Origin: Paenibacillus sp. NAIST15-1 | Lineage (GTDB): Bacteria; Bacillota; Bacilli; Paenibacillales; Paenibacillaceae | Assembly: GCF_001894745.1 (NCBI RefSeq) | Contig: NZ_BBYF01000002.1 | Location: 620,001-684,000 of the forward strand | Direction of reading: 5' to 3' | Length of the DNA stretch: 64,000 nt | Shown here: positions 43,824 to 54,185 of the stretch, piece by piece | How positions within the stretch are numbered: position 1 is the first letter of the stretch | Layout of the letters: each line of letters begins with the position of its first letter | Program-made: the position numbers and the translations under genes | The notes under the pieces: generated by a model | Told to the model about the DNA's origin: nothing | Database searches by the model: none | Seen by the model: the letters and a program-made list of their open reading frames with translations, nothing else

Positions 43824-44804
43824 ATGGATAGGAGAAGAAAAGTTTTTATGTTCTCAGGACAGGGCTCTCAGTATTATCACATGGGAGAAGACCTCTTTCA
43901 TAATAACGAAATATTTCAAAGGTACATGAAGAAGTTAGATCGAATCGCGTTAGACATGATTGGAAATTCAATTCTAGAACATCTGTTTGACAATAAAAAA
44001 AGAAAAATTGACCTATTTAACCGGACACTATTTAGTCATCCGGCCATTTTTATGTTCGAGTATTCAATGGCGATGACTTTTTTAGAACTTGGATTGGAAC
44101 CGGATTATGTATTTGGTTCAAGTTTAGGAGAATATGCGGCTTTATCGATTGCTAATGTTGTACATGTTGAGGAGATGTTAGAGATCGTTATCAGGCAAGC
44201 TCAGCTATTTGAGGGATTTTGTATGAAGGGATCCATGTTGGCTATATTAAACATCTTTCATTCCTATGATGAGATACCTCTGATTCATAATAATAGCGAG
44301 TTAGCAGCTATTAATTTTAATTCCCATTATGTGATATCTGGTACGCATGAGAATTTGATAATGATCGAGAAATATTTGCGTAGCAAGGAGATAACGTGTC
44401 AAATGCTGCCTGTATCTTTTGCCTATCATTCAAGCTTAATCAATTCCATTGAAATTGAATTTAAGAAGTATGCATCTCAAATAAAATTTGAACGTCCGAA
44501 AGTAAAAATCTTGTCTTCATCGTATGGAAACGAAATAACAGGTGATAAAACAAAAGATTACATATGGGATGTAGTCAGAAAGCCTATTCTATTTCAAGAT
44601 GCAGTAGAGTATCTTGAAAAAAAAGAGGAATGTATCTATTTCGATTTCGGCCCATCAGGTACGTTATCAAATTTTGTTAAGTATAACCTGAATCGTCATA
44701 CGGCATCGGAGACTCATGCAATTGGGACTCCATTTTCAAATGATATAGATAGATTTGAGTTTATTTGTAATAAGTTTATAAGAAAACAGTTAGAGTGGAA
44801 GTGA
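43824..44804 (+). CDS. PksD/PedC-type acyl hydrolase (proofreading AT homologue)
   Basis: This 326-residue malonyltransferase-fold protein resembles PksD of Bacillus subtilis. Its N-terminus KVFMFSGQGSQYYHMGEDLF and the stretch LFSHPAIFMFEYSMA are shared with the PksD/PedC group, which hydrolyse stalled acyl groups from ACPs rather than load malonate. The nucleophile elbow GSSLGEYAA has Ser100. The C-terminal part (YIWDVVRKPILFQDA) also fits. The ATG at 43824 has AGGAAG nine bases upstream. It is followed within a few bases by the AcpK-like gene, whose start codon lies 26 bp after its stop. Confidence 0.87.
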   Translation: MDRRRKVFMFSGQGSQYYHMGEDLFHNNEIFQRYMKKLDRIALDMIGNSILEHLFDNKKRKIDLFNRTLFSHPAIFMFEYSMAMTFLELGLEPDYVFGSSLGEYAALSIANVVHVEEMLEIVIRQAQLFEGFCMKGSMLAILNIFHSYDEIPLIHNNSELAAINFNSHYVISGTHENLIMIEKYLRSKEITCQMLPVSFAYHSSLINSIEIEFKKYASQIKFERPKVKILSSSYGNEITGDKTKDYIWDVVRKPILFQDAVEYLEKKEECIYFDFGPSGTLSNFVKYNLNRHTASETHAIGTPFSNDIDRFEFICNKFIRKQLEWK

Positions 44805-44830
44805 AAAAAACGAGAAGGAAGGTGTTTTGG

Positions 44831-45070
44831 TTGACAAAAGAATCAATTTTCAATGCAGTTAAAGAAGCAATTGTTGAGATTCTTCCAGATATAGAAGTGC
44901 ATGAGGTTCAACCTGAAATGAGTTTAAAGGACATAGGCGCGAACTCTGTAGATAGGATGGATATTATTATAAGAACAATGGAATTGACAGACATAAAAGT
45001 ACCACTTGTGGAATTTGGTAAACTGAGTAATATCCAAGGCATAATAGATCTTCTTGATGCAAAGAAATAA
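44831..45070 (+). CDS. Free-standing acyl carrier protein (AcpK-like)
   Basis: The 79-residue carrier protein has the phosphopantetheine site in KDIGANSVDRMDII (Ser39). In bacillaene-type clusters, AcpK carries malonyl that is decarboxylated to acetyl by a KS-like enzyme before it is joined to the beta-keto intermediate by an HMG synthase. The motif GANSVDR and the neighbouring PksF-like gene match that use. The TTG at 44831 was chosen because AAGGAAGGTG lies just upstream; a longer frame starts inside the hydrolase gene. The stop lies 16 bp before the start of the next gene. Confidence 0.88.
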   Translation: MTKESIFNAVKEAIVEILPDIEVHEVQPEMSLKDIGANSVDRMDIIIRTMELTDIKVPLVEFGKLSNIQGIIDLLDAKK

Positions 45071-45086
45071 ACATCTGGGTGATAAA

Positions 45087-46367
45087 ATGAGGAATAATCG
45101 TTCTGTTGCCATCACCGGAATGGGTGTAGTTAGCTCCATTGGGCAAGACATAACAAGCTTTGCAGCTGCTCTTCAAACGGGTAAAAGCGGAATTGGATAT
45201 TTGCAAAGGAATATTGATTTAGACATCCCTGTCAAAATCGGAGCAGAAATTAGAGGCTTTACTCTCGAGAACAAAAAAGGGACTATCCATCCTAGAATGG
45301 AGAGAATTATTAACAAAATTCAAAAATGTGTGAGACGTTCTCCTGAACCCCTTCACTATGCTGTTGCTGCTGCAATAGAAGCGTGGGAAAGTTCGGGTAT
45401 TTGTGATGTCGATTTTGATATGGAAAGGGTTGGACTTGTAGTAGCAGGGAATAATCTTAACCAACACTTACAATATGACTTATATGAAAAATTCAAAAAG
45501 AATCCCGAATTTGTATCTTCCAGTTATGCGTTACAATTTATGGATACAGATCATGTAGGCACATTGAGCGAACTCTTTGGAATTAATGGGGAAGGTTTCA
45601 CGGTAGGCGGAGCTTCAGCAAGTGGTAATGTGGGAATAATCAAGGGTCTGCAATTAATTAGGCTTGGAATCGTTGATGTTTGTGTTGTAGTGGGTGCAGC
45701 GGCCGTTTTCTCTCCTATGGAGCTCCAGGCATTTTACAATATTGGAGCGATGGGAGGGAAAATATATCATGATCGACCTGAACAGTCTTGTCGCCCCTTC
45801 GATATTGACCATGAAGGATTCATCTATGGGCAAGCCAGTGGATGTATAATTCTTGAATCTATGGAAAGCGCCAATGCGAGAAAAACAAAAATACTGGCAG
45901 AAATACTAGGGAGTTCGATTATTCTGGATGGAAACAAACTGTCTGACCCAAATGTACATGGAGAAGAAAGAGCCATGGCCAGCGCTCTTAAGCAGGCAAA
46001 TATAAGGATTGGCGAGATAGACTATATAAATACTCATGGCAGTTCTTCTCCTCTTGGGGATAGGACTGAGTTAAAAGCTATTTCAAAGATATGTGGAAAC
46101 GAAAAAGAGCGTATATGGATTAACTCAACGAAAAGTCTAACAGGTCATTGTTTATACTCTGCAGGAGTGATAGAAGCAATTGCAACAGTTCTACAGTTAA
46201 ATGGGGGATTTGTGCACCCAAATCTCAATCTGGAAAGGCCTATAGACGAAACGTTTAGATTTAGTAAAGAAACCTACAATGATGTATCTATCAAAGTAGC
46301 CTTAAGTAACTCTTTTGCTTTTGGGGGAATCAACACAAGTCTTATCATTCGCAAAGGTGAATATTGA
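45087..46367 (+). CDS. PksF-like decarboxylating ketosynthase with active-site Ser
   Basis: The 426-residue product has the thiolase-fold KS layout, but the nucleophile region reads FTVGGASASGN, so Ser177 replaces the usual Cys. The His motifs (INTHGSSSPLGDRTE and STKSLTGHCLYSAG) are preserved. PksF-type enzymes with this change decarboxylate malonyl on the cassette ACP to acetyl without making a C-C bond. That fits a beta-branching (HMG-synthase) cassette, together with AcpK. GGGTG precedes the ATG at 45087. HMG synthase and ECH1 were not found in this window. Confidence 0.9.
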   Translation: MRNNRSVAITGMGVVSSIGQDITSFAAALQTGKSGIGYLQRNIDLDIPVKIGAEIRGFTLENKKGTIHPRMERIINKIQKCVRRSPEPLHYAVAAAIEAWESSGICDVDFDMERVGLVVAGNNLNQHLQYDLYEKFKKNPEFVSSSYALQFMDTDHVGTLSELFGINGEGFTVGGASASGNVGIIKGLQLIRLGIVDVCVVVGAAAVFSPMELQAFYNIGAMGGKIYHDRPEQSCRPFDIDHEGFIYGQASGCIILESMESANARKTKILAEILGSSIILDGNKLSDPNVHGEERAMASALKQANIRIGEIDYINTHGSSSPLGDRTELKAISKICGNEKERIWINSTKSLTGHCLYSAGVIEAIATVLQLNGGFVHPNLNLERPIDETFRFSKETYNDVSIKVALSNSFAFGGINTSLIIRKGEY

Positions 46368-46437
46368 ATAGGAATAGGAAATGAAGTAATAACGTTTTCA
46401 ATGAGCGTCTAACATTGTGTACACGAGGAGGGTTGCA

Positions 46438-48768
46438 ATGATCACATATTTGTTTCCAGGACAAGGATCTCAACAGAAGGGAATGGGAAAGGATTTATTT
46501 GATGAGTTTCCTGATATGGTTCATGCAGCAGATCAAATATTAGGTTATTCGATTAAGGAGTTGTGTTTGGAGGATCCTGAAAACAAATTAGGCTTTACAC
46601 AGTTTACTCAACCTGCATTGTTTGTTGTCAATTCGTTACTATATCTCAAGAAACGTCTGGAGACTGGACAAATACCGGACTATGTTGCAGGTCATAGCTT
46701 GGGTGAATATAATGCACTTTTCGCTGCAAATGCGTTTAACTTCGAGACAGGTTTGAAACTAGTCAAAAAAAGAGGGGAACTGATGGGTAAAGCTTATGGC
46801 GGCGGAATGGCCGCGGTTATAGGCTTGACGGGCGATCAGGTACGTGAGGTACTGGATACTGAAAGGCTAGCAAAAATTGATATTGCAAATTACAATTCTC
46901 CGACACAAATCGTAATATCCGGCCCAAAAGAAGATATTGACAAAGCAAAATCCGTATTCGAATCAAATAATCATGTTAGGATGTACTCCCCTTTAAAGGT
47001 TAGTGGTGCATTTCACTCAAGGTATATGGAAAATGCCCGGCAGGAATTTGAAAAATATATAGATGAGATGCCGATTCAACAACTTGAAATATCTGTGATT
47101 TCAAATGTCTATGCTAGGCCCTATACTCAAAAGTCAATAAAAACAAATTTGATCAAGCAAATAACCCATTCTGTACAATGGACTGACAGTATACGTTACT
47201 TATTAGGCCGTGGCGAGATGAATTTTGAAGAAATAGGAACAGGCAAGATTCTTACGGGTATGCTCAATCGTATAAAAAGGGAAGCTGAACCGATTACTGA
47301 AGTTGAGGAAATTGAGGTTCCTAATTTCGATAGAAGTAATAAGTTGGGAAATGTATTAGCTATACACGAAGAAATAGTTGTTAAGAAACCTGTGGACGAA
47401 GTCGTACAAAAGCCTTTTGAAATTATTGCTGCTTCATTGGGGAATAAGGAATTTAAAAAGAATTATGGTTTGAAGTATGCTTATCTAACAGGTGCTATGT
47501 ATAGAGGTGTGGCCTCAAAGGAATTAGTTGTGAAGATGGGAAAAGCCGGAATGATGGGATTTTTGGGTACCGGCGGTATGCATTTGGCTGCAATTGAAGC
47601 AGATATTCAATTCATTCAAAAGGAATTGTCAGAAGGACAGGCCTATGGTTTGAATTTTTTGTATAATCTTAACAATCCGGATAAGGAACATCAGCTTGTT
47701 GATTTGTTATTGAAATATAAAGTAAGAACTATTGAAGCTTCGGCATTTTTGGGAATTACCTCATCATTAGTGAAATATAAGGCTAAAGGCTTAAGGCGAG
47801 ATGGAAATGGAAATGTCATAACTGACAACAGGATTATCGCCAAAATATCCAGGCCAGAAGTCGCGGAAGCTTTTTTGAGCCCAGCACCAAAGCGGATTGT
47901 TGATAAGCTGCTGGATGAGAACGTGATTACAGCGAATGAAGCTGAATTATTGAAGAATGTACCTATGGCGAATGACCTAAGTGTAGAAGCAGACTCTGGG
48001 GGACACACGGATAGTGGTGTAGCATATGCATTAATGCCTGCGATTACTGTACTTAGAGATGAGATGATGAGCAAGTATAGATATACTACTCCCGTGCGTG
48101 TCGGAGCTGCAGGAGGGATCGGAACTCCACAAGCCGCAGCTGCTGCATTTGTAATGGGAGCGGATTTTATTGTAACCGGATCGATCAACCAATGTACGGT
48201 GGAGGCTAATACTCACGATACAGTAAAGGATTTGCTGCAGCAAATGAATGTACAGGATACTGAATTAGCACCTGCTGGAGATATGTTTGAATTTGGAGCT
48301 AAGGTTCAGGTCTTGAAGAAAGGTTTATTCTTTCCTGCCAGGGCGAATAAACTTTATCATTTATACTGTCAGCATAATTCAATTGTTGATATAGATGAAA
48401 AAACAAAAAAACAGATACAGGAAAAATATTTTAAACGCAGTTTTGAAAGTGTATTTGAGGAATTGAAAAGTTATTATCCTCATAGTGATATAGAGAAGGC
48501 AGAAAATAATCCCAAGCATAAAATGGCATTAATTTTCAAATGGTATTTCGCTTATAGTACTAAATTAGCACTAAGTGGGAATATTGAATGCAAGGTGGAT
48601 TATCAGGTGCATTGCGGCCCTTCTTTAGGTGCATTTAACCAATGGGTCAAGGGAACAGAGCTAGAAAACTGGAGAAACCGCCACGTAGATGATATTGCAC
48701 TAAAAATTATGCATGGTTCTGCTGAATTGCTCAACAAGCGTTACAAAGAAATACTTATGAATGCGTAA
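46438..48768 (+). CDS. Trans-acting AT-enoylreductase fusion (PksE-like)
   Basis: The 776-residue product has an N-terminal malonyl-CoA:ACP transacylase (about 1-295) with [12 protein letters not shown] and nucleophile Ser87 in [13 protein letters not shown]. Then comes a linker (about 295-345) and a PfaD-type FMN-dependent enoylreductase (about 345-770) with [28 protein letters not shown] and [27 protein letters not shown]. This fusion is typical of trans-AT PKS clusters (PksE/BaeE). It loads malonyl on all AT-less modules and reduces chosen double bonds. The ATG at 46438 has GAGGAGGG six bases upstream. It ends the first biosynthetic block and is followed by a hairpin. Confidence 0.93.
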   Translation: MITYLFPGQGSQQKGMGKDLFDEFPDMVHAADQILGYSIKELCLEDPENKLGFTQFTQPALFVVNSLLYLKKRLETGQIPDYVAGHSLGEYNALFAANAFNFETGLKLVKKRGELMGKAYGGGMAAVIGLTGDQVREVLDTERLAKIDIANYNSPTQIVISGPKEDIDKAKSVFESNNHVRMYSPLKVSGAFHSRYMENARQEFEKYIDEMPIQQLEISVISNVYARPYTQKSIKTNLIKQITHSVQWTDSIRYLLGRGEMNFEEIGTGKILTGMLNRIKREAEPITEVEEIEVPNFDRSNKLGNVLAIHEEIVVKKPVDEVVQKPFEIIAASLGNKEFKKNYGLKYAYLTGAMYRGVASKELVVKMGKAGMMGFLGTGGMHLAAIEADIQFIQKELSEGQAYGLNFLYNLNNPDKEHQLVDLLLKYKVRTIEASAFLGITSSLVKYKAKGLRRDGNGNVITDNRIIAKISRPEVAEAFLSPAPKRIVDKLLDENVITANEAELLKNVPMANDLSVEADSGGHTDSGVAYALMPAITVLRDEMMSKYRYTTPVRVGAAGGIGTPQAAAAAFVMGADFIVTGSINQCTVEANTHDTVKDLLQQMNVQDTELAPAGDMFEFGAKVQVLKKGLFFPARANKLYHLYCQHNSIVDIDEKTKKQIQEKYFKRSFESVFEELKSYYPHSDIEKAENNPKHKMALIFKWYFAYSTKLALSGNIECKVDYQVHCGPSLGAFNQWVKGTELENWRNRHVDDIALKIMHGSAELLNKRYKEILMNA

Positions 48769-48904
48769 TTTAAAGAAATAGAACACAAGCAACATTACCT
48801 TCAATTTCATTTTCCATCTTGTATGACCAGATCATATAACCCCTCTTTTACCTTGAACATAATTTCCAATCAATAGAATTTATACAATACTCTATCATAT
48901 TAGG

Positions 48905-48985
48905 AGACATCTCTTCTGTTTGGTAGTGTTTACTCTGTAAATTTACTACACCAACAATATGAGATGTCTTTGTTATTTCTTTTAT
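48905..48985 (+). terminator. Hairpin after the AT-ER gene
   Basis: AGACATCTC (48905-48913) and GAGATGTCT (48961-48969) close a long stem. Inside, TTGGTAGT and ACTACACCAA pair imperfectly. The tail TTTGTTATTTCTTTT is T-rich. It would divide the two biosynthetic blocks, again a place where antitermination would matter. Confidence 0.5.
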
Positions 48986-49244
48986 TCATGGATTAACCAT
49001 TAAACCCAATTATTTAGATGTGAAGAGTGAGCTATTAAGCAAAATTTCATAAGTGGGAAACAGAAGGAAACTTCAGTTGATGCATAAAACTCAAATCCAT
49101 TTTGGATGAGATGTTCGAACTGATCAAGATCGGTAAGTTTCTCCTCATCAAAACCTATCTAAGGCAGTTTGAGTGTCAAAGATGAAAATCTGTGTAAGAG
49201 CCAGGAAAACGCAGAAAACATTATTTTTTGATGGAGGTATTACA
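48986..49244. other. Gene-free junction between biosynthetic blocks
   Basis: No gene is supported in this stretch. The last ~70 bp are open in the frame of the ABC ATPase gene but are not protein-like. Base composition appears to shift towards GC-richer codons just after this region. Confidence 0.5.
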
Positions 49245-49925
49245 TTGATCAACATTAAACATGTCACCAAAAACTATCATTTAGGGAAAACCATTGTACC
49301 GGCTTTGCGCGGGATCGATTTACAAATTGATCAAGGCGATTTTGTTACAATCGCCGGATCCTCAGGGAGTGGTAAGTCAACCTTGCTCCAATTGATTGGC
49401 TGTTTGGATTATCCAACTAGCGGTGAAGTATGGATTCACAATACCAAAGTAAGTGATCTGCGGGAGAAAGCGTTAAACCGTATCCGGCTGTATACTATCG
49501 GCTTTATTTTTCAGTCATTTAACCTGATTCCAGTGTTGAATGTGTACGAAAATGTTGAACTGCCGCTTCTCATTATGAAAGAAGTCTCACCGGCAGAGCG
49601 CAAAGAACGGGTAAACTATTTTATTCAGGAAGTTGGGCTCTCCGGTCAAGCAAAACATAAACCGTCCGAACTTTCCGGTGGGCAACGGCAACGAGTGGCC
49701 ATCGCCAGAGCGCTGGTTACCAAACCCAAATTGGTTTTAGCAGACGAACCTACGGCCAATCTCGACTTCCGGACGGGGATGGAAATTATTGATTTGATGC
49801 AAGAGATCAACCGGAGAGAACAAACTACATTTATCTTCTCAACCCATGATCCTAAGGTTATGCAAAAGGCAAACCGGATATTTCATTTGCAAGACGGTGT
49901 GATTGAAAGTGAGGGAAAATCATGA
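49245..49925 (+). CDS. ABC exporter ATP-binding protein (MacB/LolD-like)
   Basis: The 226-residue ATPase has Walker A GSSGSGKSTLLQLIG, the Q-loop FIFQSFNLIP, signature LSGGQRQRVAIARAL, Walker B LVLADEPTANLD and H-loop FSTHDPKV. It belongs to the MacB/LolD group, which works with FtsX-like permeases. The TTG at 49245 follows GGAGGT by five bases; an in-frame ATG at 49173 has no ribosome binding site. It overlaps the first permease gene by four bases (ATGA). It is likely to export the cluster's product, serving as self-protection. Confidence 0.92.
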   Translation: MINIKHVTKNYHLGKTIVPALRGIDLQIDQGDFVTIAGSSGSGKSTLLQLIGCLDYPTSGEVWIHNTKVSDLREKALNRIRLYTIGFIFQSFNLIPVLNVYENVELPLLIMKEVSPAERKERVNYFIQEVGLSGQAKHKPSELSGGQRQRVAIARALVTKPKLVLADEPTANLDFRTGMEIIDLMQEINRREQTTFIFSTHDPKVMQKANRIFHLQDGVIESEGKS

Positions 49926-51181
49926 AGATATTTTTAATTTCCATCAAAAATATCTTTGTAACTCAATGGCGGACATTGATTTTGGGTTCATTCATTTTTT
50001 TTATTAGCTTTTTGATGGTTTTTTTTCAGTCCTTTGTTTCAACCATGAAGGCTAATATGGAGGGGCACCTCATCAATTCCCTGACTGGAGAGATTCAATT
50101 CCGTTCCTCGCAATCAGAAGAAGGAGACATGGCCACAACCAACAAAAACTGGGGAGAGATTAACTATCTGAATGGGGATCAAGTGGCGCTACTGGAAAAG
50201 TATCTGGATTCCCAGACGGAACGGCTGAGCTATGTCAAACGGGTACGTGAAAATGCCATGTTAACCCACGATAAATGGAAAGTCCCCGCGATGATTATCG
50301 GGCTTGACACAACTGCAACCAATTATCAACAATCTTATAAACTGATTGACGGTCGGTATTTGGCTCCTAATAAAACCCATGAGATTATGCTTACCGAATC
50401 TCAAGCCGAACAATTCAAAGTCAAAGTTGGGGATGACATTAGCGTGTTGGCTCAGACGAAGGACGGACATCCCATCAAGTTGGATTTGAAAGTGGTTGGG
50501 GTTGGTAGTCTGGAGCTGAATTCTGCGGTGGCCCAGTTTGACTATGCCTATGTGGATCTGCAAAGCGCCCAGGAATTAATGGGTCTTAAGGCTGGGGAGG
50601 TTACCGATTTTATTATTTATACCAAAGACCGCACGACAATCGAGCAGACGCTTGACGCCATAAACTCAGATTTAAGCACTTCAGGATTCCCATTGGACAA
50701 GATAAAAATATCCACCTGGGAAACCATGGGTGGCACTATTTTGGGCGGTGTCGACTTGTATGTCATGACCTTTTATAGTTTCCTCTTTATTCTAATGCTG
50801 ATTAGTTGCTTATTGATTATCAATTTGGTGAATATGATGAGTTTGGAGCGGTATCAGGATATTGGAACTTTAAGAGCCATTGGTTTCAGCCGCTTCCGGA
50901 TCATTCAGATTTTTATGGGAGAGATTCTGATTATCGTAACTTGTTTTGCTTTAATTGGAACCATCGCTGGGTCCGCTCTGGTTTTATACTTTTCAAAAGT
51001 AGGTATGAATACTGGGCCCGTGCTGGGAAAATTATTAGGAGAACACTTTTTCATGAAGTTTGAATTTTCCCAAATTATACCTCAATTCATCATCATCTTT
51101 TTCTTTGCCTTGATTTCGTCGCTCTATCCCACATATAAGGCGGCCTCGTTAAAACCAGTCGAGACCTTAAAGGAAATCTAG
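49922..51181 (+). CDS. FtsX-like ABC permease 1
   Basis: The 419-residue product has one N-terminal membrane helix (about 14-37), a ~230-residue extracellular MacB-type domain and three C-terminal helices (about 285-308, 335-360 and 383-402). The cytosolic motif MSLERYQDIGTLRAIGFSRFRI between C-terminal helices is typical of FtsX/MacB permeases. It is paired with a second permease that follows 17 bp later. The two presumably form a heterodimer with the ATPase. Confidence 0.9.
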   Translation: MKIFLISIKNIFVTQWRTLILGSFIFFISFLMVFFQSFVSTMKANMEGHLINSLTGEIQFRSSQSEEGDMATTNKNWGEINYLNGDQVALLEKYLDSQTERLSYVKRVRENAMLTHDKWKVPAMIIGLDTTATNYQQSYKLIDGRYLAPNKTHEIMLTESQAEQFKVKVGDDISVLAQTKDGHPIKLDLKVVGVGSLELNSAVAQFDYAYVDLQSAQELMGLKAGEVTDFIIYTKDRTTIEQTLDAINSDLSTSGFPLDKIKISTWETMGGTILGGVDLYVMTFYSFLFILMLISCLLIINLVNMMSLERYQDIGTLRAIGFSRFRIIQIFMGEILIIVTCFALIGTIAGSALVLYFSKVGMNTGPVLGKLLGEHFFMKFEFSQIIPQFIIIFFFALISSLYPTYKAASLKPVETLKEI

Positions 51182-51198
51182 TAAAGGGGAATGATTTC

Positions 51199-52566
51199 AT
51201 GAAAAATATTATTAAAATTGCCTTTCGGAATATTTTGGCAAAGAAAAAACGCTCCATTTTAATAGGTTTGGCGATTTGGCTGTCGTTATTCCTTCTAATG
51301 ACCACTGATGCCATTATGAATGGCGCGCAAAAGCAAGTTTCCAAAAGTTATGTCAATCTTCAGTCCGGGGATGTGGCAGTAATTTGGGAAAACACCAAAA
51401 AGGTCAAGAACAGTGATCCGTCTCGGTTGTTAGCCATTCAAGCTTTTGAGGCCGAGAAAAAAGATCAGAATCAACAGGCGATTAGCCGATTGGAGACCTT
51501 TGTAAAGGATCACTCGGAAGAGATCCAGGCATATTATCCCACCATTATCCGGAATGCTCAAATGACCAAGGGTAACACTGTGGATACCGCCAAAGTATTT
51601 AGCTTGACTCCGCAATACCAAGATATGCTCCTTGCCAGCGAAACCGTGAAAATGGATCAGGGAGTGCTATTATCGGATCAACCTTATTCCATTTGCATCA
51701 GTGCCGACAAGGCGAAAGCCAATCATCTGAAATTAGGCGACAAGGTCATGTTTGAGGCGATAACTCCCGATGGAACCAGTAAATCGCTGGATTTTGTAAT
51801 CACGGGTATTTACAGCAACATGGCTATCTATGACAATAAATACTCTTTTATGTCTTATAACAATGCCAAGGAACTTTTTGATTTCGAATCCGGTTACTTC
51901 GATGTAGGAAGGATTTTTTTGAAGCATCCAGATCAGAGGGGCAGATTTGCAGAGACAATGGATCAATATTTAACCTCCGAAAGTCCCATATTGCGGGCTG
52001 AGTCATCGGAGATGGCTTCCTCGTTTTTCACCAATACTTCAACTATGTTAAAAGCATCCTTTGAAGTTTTTGTGGTGTTCTTTTTATGTGTCATCGCGCT
52101 CGGCATTTATTCCACCATTAAAATGAACCTGTTTGGACGAATGAAGGAATTTGGGACTATTCGAGCGATTGGCTATAGCCGTTTTCAAAGTTTCTTGATT
52201 ATTTTCTTTGAATTTTACTTTTTGTCTATCATCGCCATGGTGGCTGCTTTGATAATGGTGGTGGTGCTGGTTCTAATCGTTGGCAATACCGGAATCTATT
52301 TGGGTTCAGGGGCGATTACTACGGTCATTGGAGGCGAGAGAATTTATCCCGTTCTAAAAGTTGGAGATACTATCTTGGCCTTTTTGATCATTACCCTGTT
52401 TACGATTATCTCTTCGGGCGGCCCTGGATTGAAATTGTGTTACCAAAATATCACGGATCTTATGCTGAAACGGCAACGGAAAATTTCGCTTTTCTCGATA
52501 TTCTTCCGTAGTATTTTTCCGGGAAGCGAGCCTAAATCGAATCAGGGGAAATTCATTGGTTCGTAA
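51199..52566 (+). CDS. FtsX-like ABC permease 2
   Basis: The 455-residue protein has the same build as the first permease: an N-terminal helix (about 20-38), an extracellular domain, and three C-terminal helices beginning near 290, 340 and 390. The motif MKEFGTIRAIGYSRFQSF is present. A cytosolic tail of about 45 residues follows. AAAGGGGAATG precedes the ATG. It ends before a strong terminator, which suggests the ABC genes form their own transcription unit within the cluster. Confidence 0.9.
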   Translation: MKNIIKIAFRNILAKKKRSILIGLAIWLSLFLLMTTDAIMNGAQKQVSKSYVNLQSGDVAVIWENTKKVKNSDPSRLLAIQAFEAEKKDQNQQAISRLETFVKDHSEEIQAYYPTIIRNAQMTKGNTVDTAKVFSLTPQYQDMLLASETVKMDQGVLLSDQPYSICISADKAKANHLKLGDKVMFEAITPDGTSKSLDFVITGIYSNMAIYDNKYSFMSYNNAKELFDFESGYFDVGRIFLKHPDQRGRFAETMDQYLTSESPILRAESSEMASSFFTNTSTMLKASFEVFVVFFLCVIALGIYSTIKMNLFGRMKEFGTIRAIGYSRFQSFLIIFFEFYFLSIIAMVAALIMVVVLVLIVGNTGIYLGSGAITTVIGGERIYPVLKVGDTILAFLIITLFTIISSGGPGLKLCYQNITDLMLKRQRKISLFSIFFRSIFPGSEPKSNQGKFIGS

Positions 52567-52590
52567 TTGAACTGGTGTTTGATAGGGATG

Positions 52591-52650
52591 CTCCCCATAA
52601 AGTAGACAGGTTAATTAACAAAAACCTTCTGCTTTATGGGGAGTTTTTAG
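52591..52650 (+). terminator. Terminator after the ABC exporter genes
   Basis: CTCCCCATAAAG and CTTTATGGGGAG form a perfect 12-bp stem around a 29-base loop, with TTTTTAG behind. Confidence 0.88.
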
Positions 52651-52732
52651 TGTGCGGTTTAATTGTTTCTTACGGCTCAAATAGTCAGTTTTGGATTAAT
52701 GGCTAGATTCGGAATTGATGGTGGTGTCAGAA

Positions 52733-54169
52733 ATGAATTTATTATTTAACTTTGCGGCATTTAAAGATCGTAAGGCAATCATCACTCAATCGGGTGAACA
52801 TTTTTCATATGATGACTTAATCCGAGAATGTGATCGGTTCCAACCGTTTTTTGAATCAAGGGATAAAAAACTAGTGATGATCCTTGCCAAAAATAATATC
52901 GAAACCATAATTGGTTATTTGGCCGCAGTGCAAAGCAATAATGCTGCCATGATGATTGATGCCCATTTAGACAGTGAAATTCTTAATAATCTAATCTCGA
53001 CATACCAGCCAGATTTTATTTGGCGTCCTGAAAATGGAGACGGTGTGTTCGGATACCAAGAATACGAATTAATAGATTATCGATGGGAACAGCAGCCAGA
53101 AATCCACTCGGATATCGCCGTGTTGCTTTCCACATCGGGATCGACTGGTTCACCTAAACTGGTGCGACTGACGAAGCAAAATGTTATTGCTAACGCTAGA
53201 TCCATCGCCGCTTTTCTTCATTTAAATGAGACAGAACGAGCAATCACTAATTTGCCAGTGCATTATTCCTATGGATTATCGGTTATTAATAGTCATTTGA
53301 CTGTAGGCGCGACCATTCTACTAACGGATACCCCCATCGTCAAAAGAGAATTCTGGGACTTCTTCAAAGCCGAAGGAGGAACATCCCTCACTGGGGTGCC
53401 GTATACCTATGAAATTTTGAAACGAATGGGATTTTCTCAAATGGAGTTACCCTCATTACGCTATATGACCCAGGCGGGCGGGAAACTCAGTATCGAATTG
53501 GTGCTGGAATATGCTGAACTATCCCGATTAAAGAAATTTGATTTTTGGGTGATGTACGGTGCTACCGAAGCTACGGCTCGAATTGCTTACCTGGATCCGG
53601 CGTACAGCGTCTCCAAATCGGGGAGTATTGGGAAATCCATCCCCGGTGGGAAACTTTGGCTGGAGGATGAGGAGGGAAATCCGGTTACGGATCCCTTACT
53701 CGAAGGAGAGTTAATTTATGAGGGACCGAATGTGATGATGGGTTATGGGTATTGTCGGGAAGATCTCGCGAAAAGCGATAAATTGTTAGGCGTCTTAAAA
53801 ACCGGTGATATAGGATATTTCGACAATGAAGGTTTTTTTTATATTACCGGACGTAAAAGCCGTTTTCTGAAGATTCTGGGAAAACGTATCGGGTTATCGG
53901 ATATCGAGCATCATTTACAGAGTTTGGGGTTCAATTGTTATGTTGGTGGACAGGACGAACTGCTTCTGATTGCGTACCACCAGGAGGAGTTGCAAGATGT
54001 AGCCAAAGTGATACTGAATAACATCAAGAAGGAAGTTTTTACTCGGTTTAAAATCCCTATGGATCTCATTCAAGTGATTCCAATGCAACATATTCCCCGG
54101 ACTTCTTCTGGGAAAATTAATTATGCTAGTTTTGGATTTAAGTTAAATCAAAAATCAACATTCAAGTGA
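52733..54169 (+). CDS. Acyl- or fatty-acid-type adenylate-forming ligase
   Basis: The 478-residue product belongs to the ANL superfamily. It has LLSTSGSTGSPKLVRL (ATP loop, A3), NLPVHYSYGLS (A4), MYGATEATAR (A5), GELIYEGPNVMMGY, KTGDIGYFD (A7), GRKSRFLKILGKRIGLSD (A8) and the C-terminal catalytic lysine in PRTSSGKINY (A10). It likely activates a carboxylic acid and transfers it to a carrier protein. The free ACP downstream is a candidate partner, priming the first PKS ketosynthase (inference). The ATG at 52733 follows GGTGG; starts at 52718 or 52715 are alternatives. The gene lies just after the ABC terminator. Confidence 0.87.
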   Translation: MNLLFNFAAFKDRKAIITQSGEHFSYDDLIRECDRFQPFFESRDKKLVMILAKNNIETIIGYLAAVQSNNAAMMIDAHLDSEILNNLISTYQPDFIWRPENGDGVFGYQEYELIDYRWEQQPEIHSDIAVLLSTSGSTGSPKLVRLTKQNVIANARSIAAFLHLNETERAITNLPVHYSYGLSVINSHLTVGATILLTDTPIVKREFWDFFKAEGGTSLTGVPYTYEILKRMGFSQMELPSLRYMTQAGGKLSIELVLEYAELSRLKKFDFWVMYGATEATARIAYLDPAYSVSKSGSIGKSIPGGKLWLEDEEGNPVTDPLLEGELIYEGPNVMMGYGYCREDLAKSDKLLGVLKTGDIGYFDNEGFFYITGRKSRFLKILGKRIGLSDIEHHLQSLGFNCYVGGQDELLLIAYHQEELQDVAKVILNNIKKEVFTRFKIPMDLIQVIPMQHIPRTSSGKINYASFGFKLNQKSTFK

Positions 54170-54185
54170 GGTGGAGTTGGAAACC

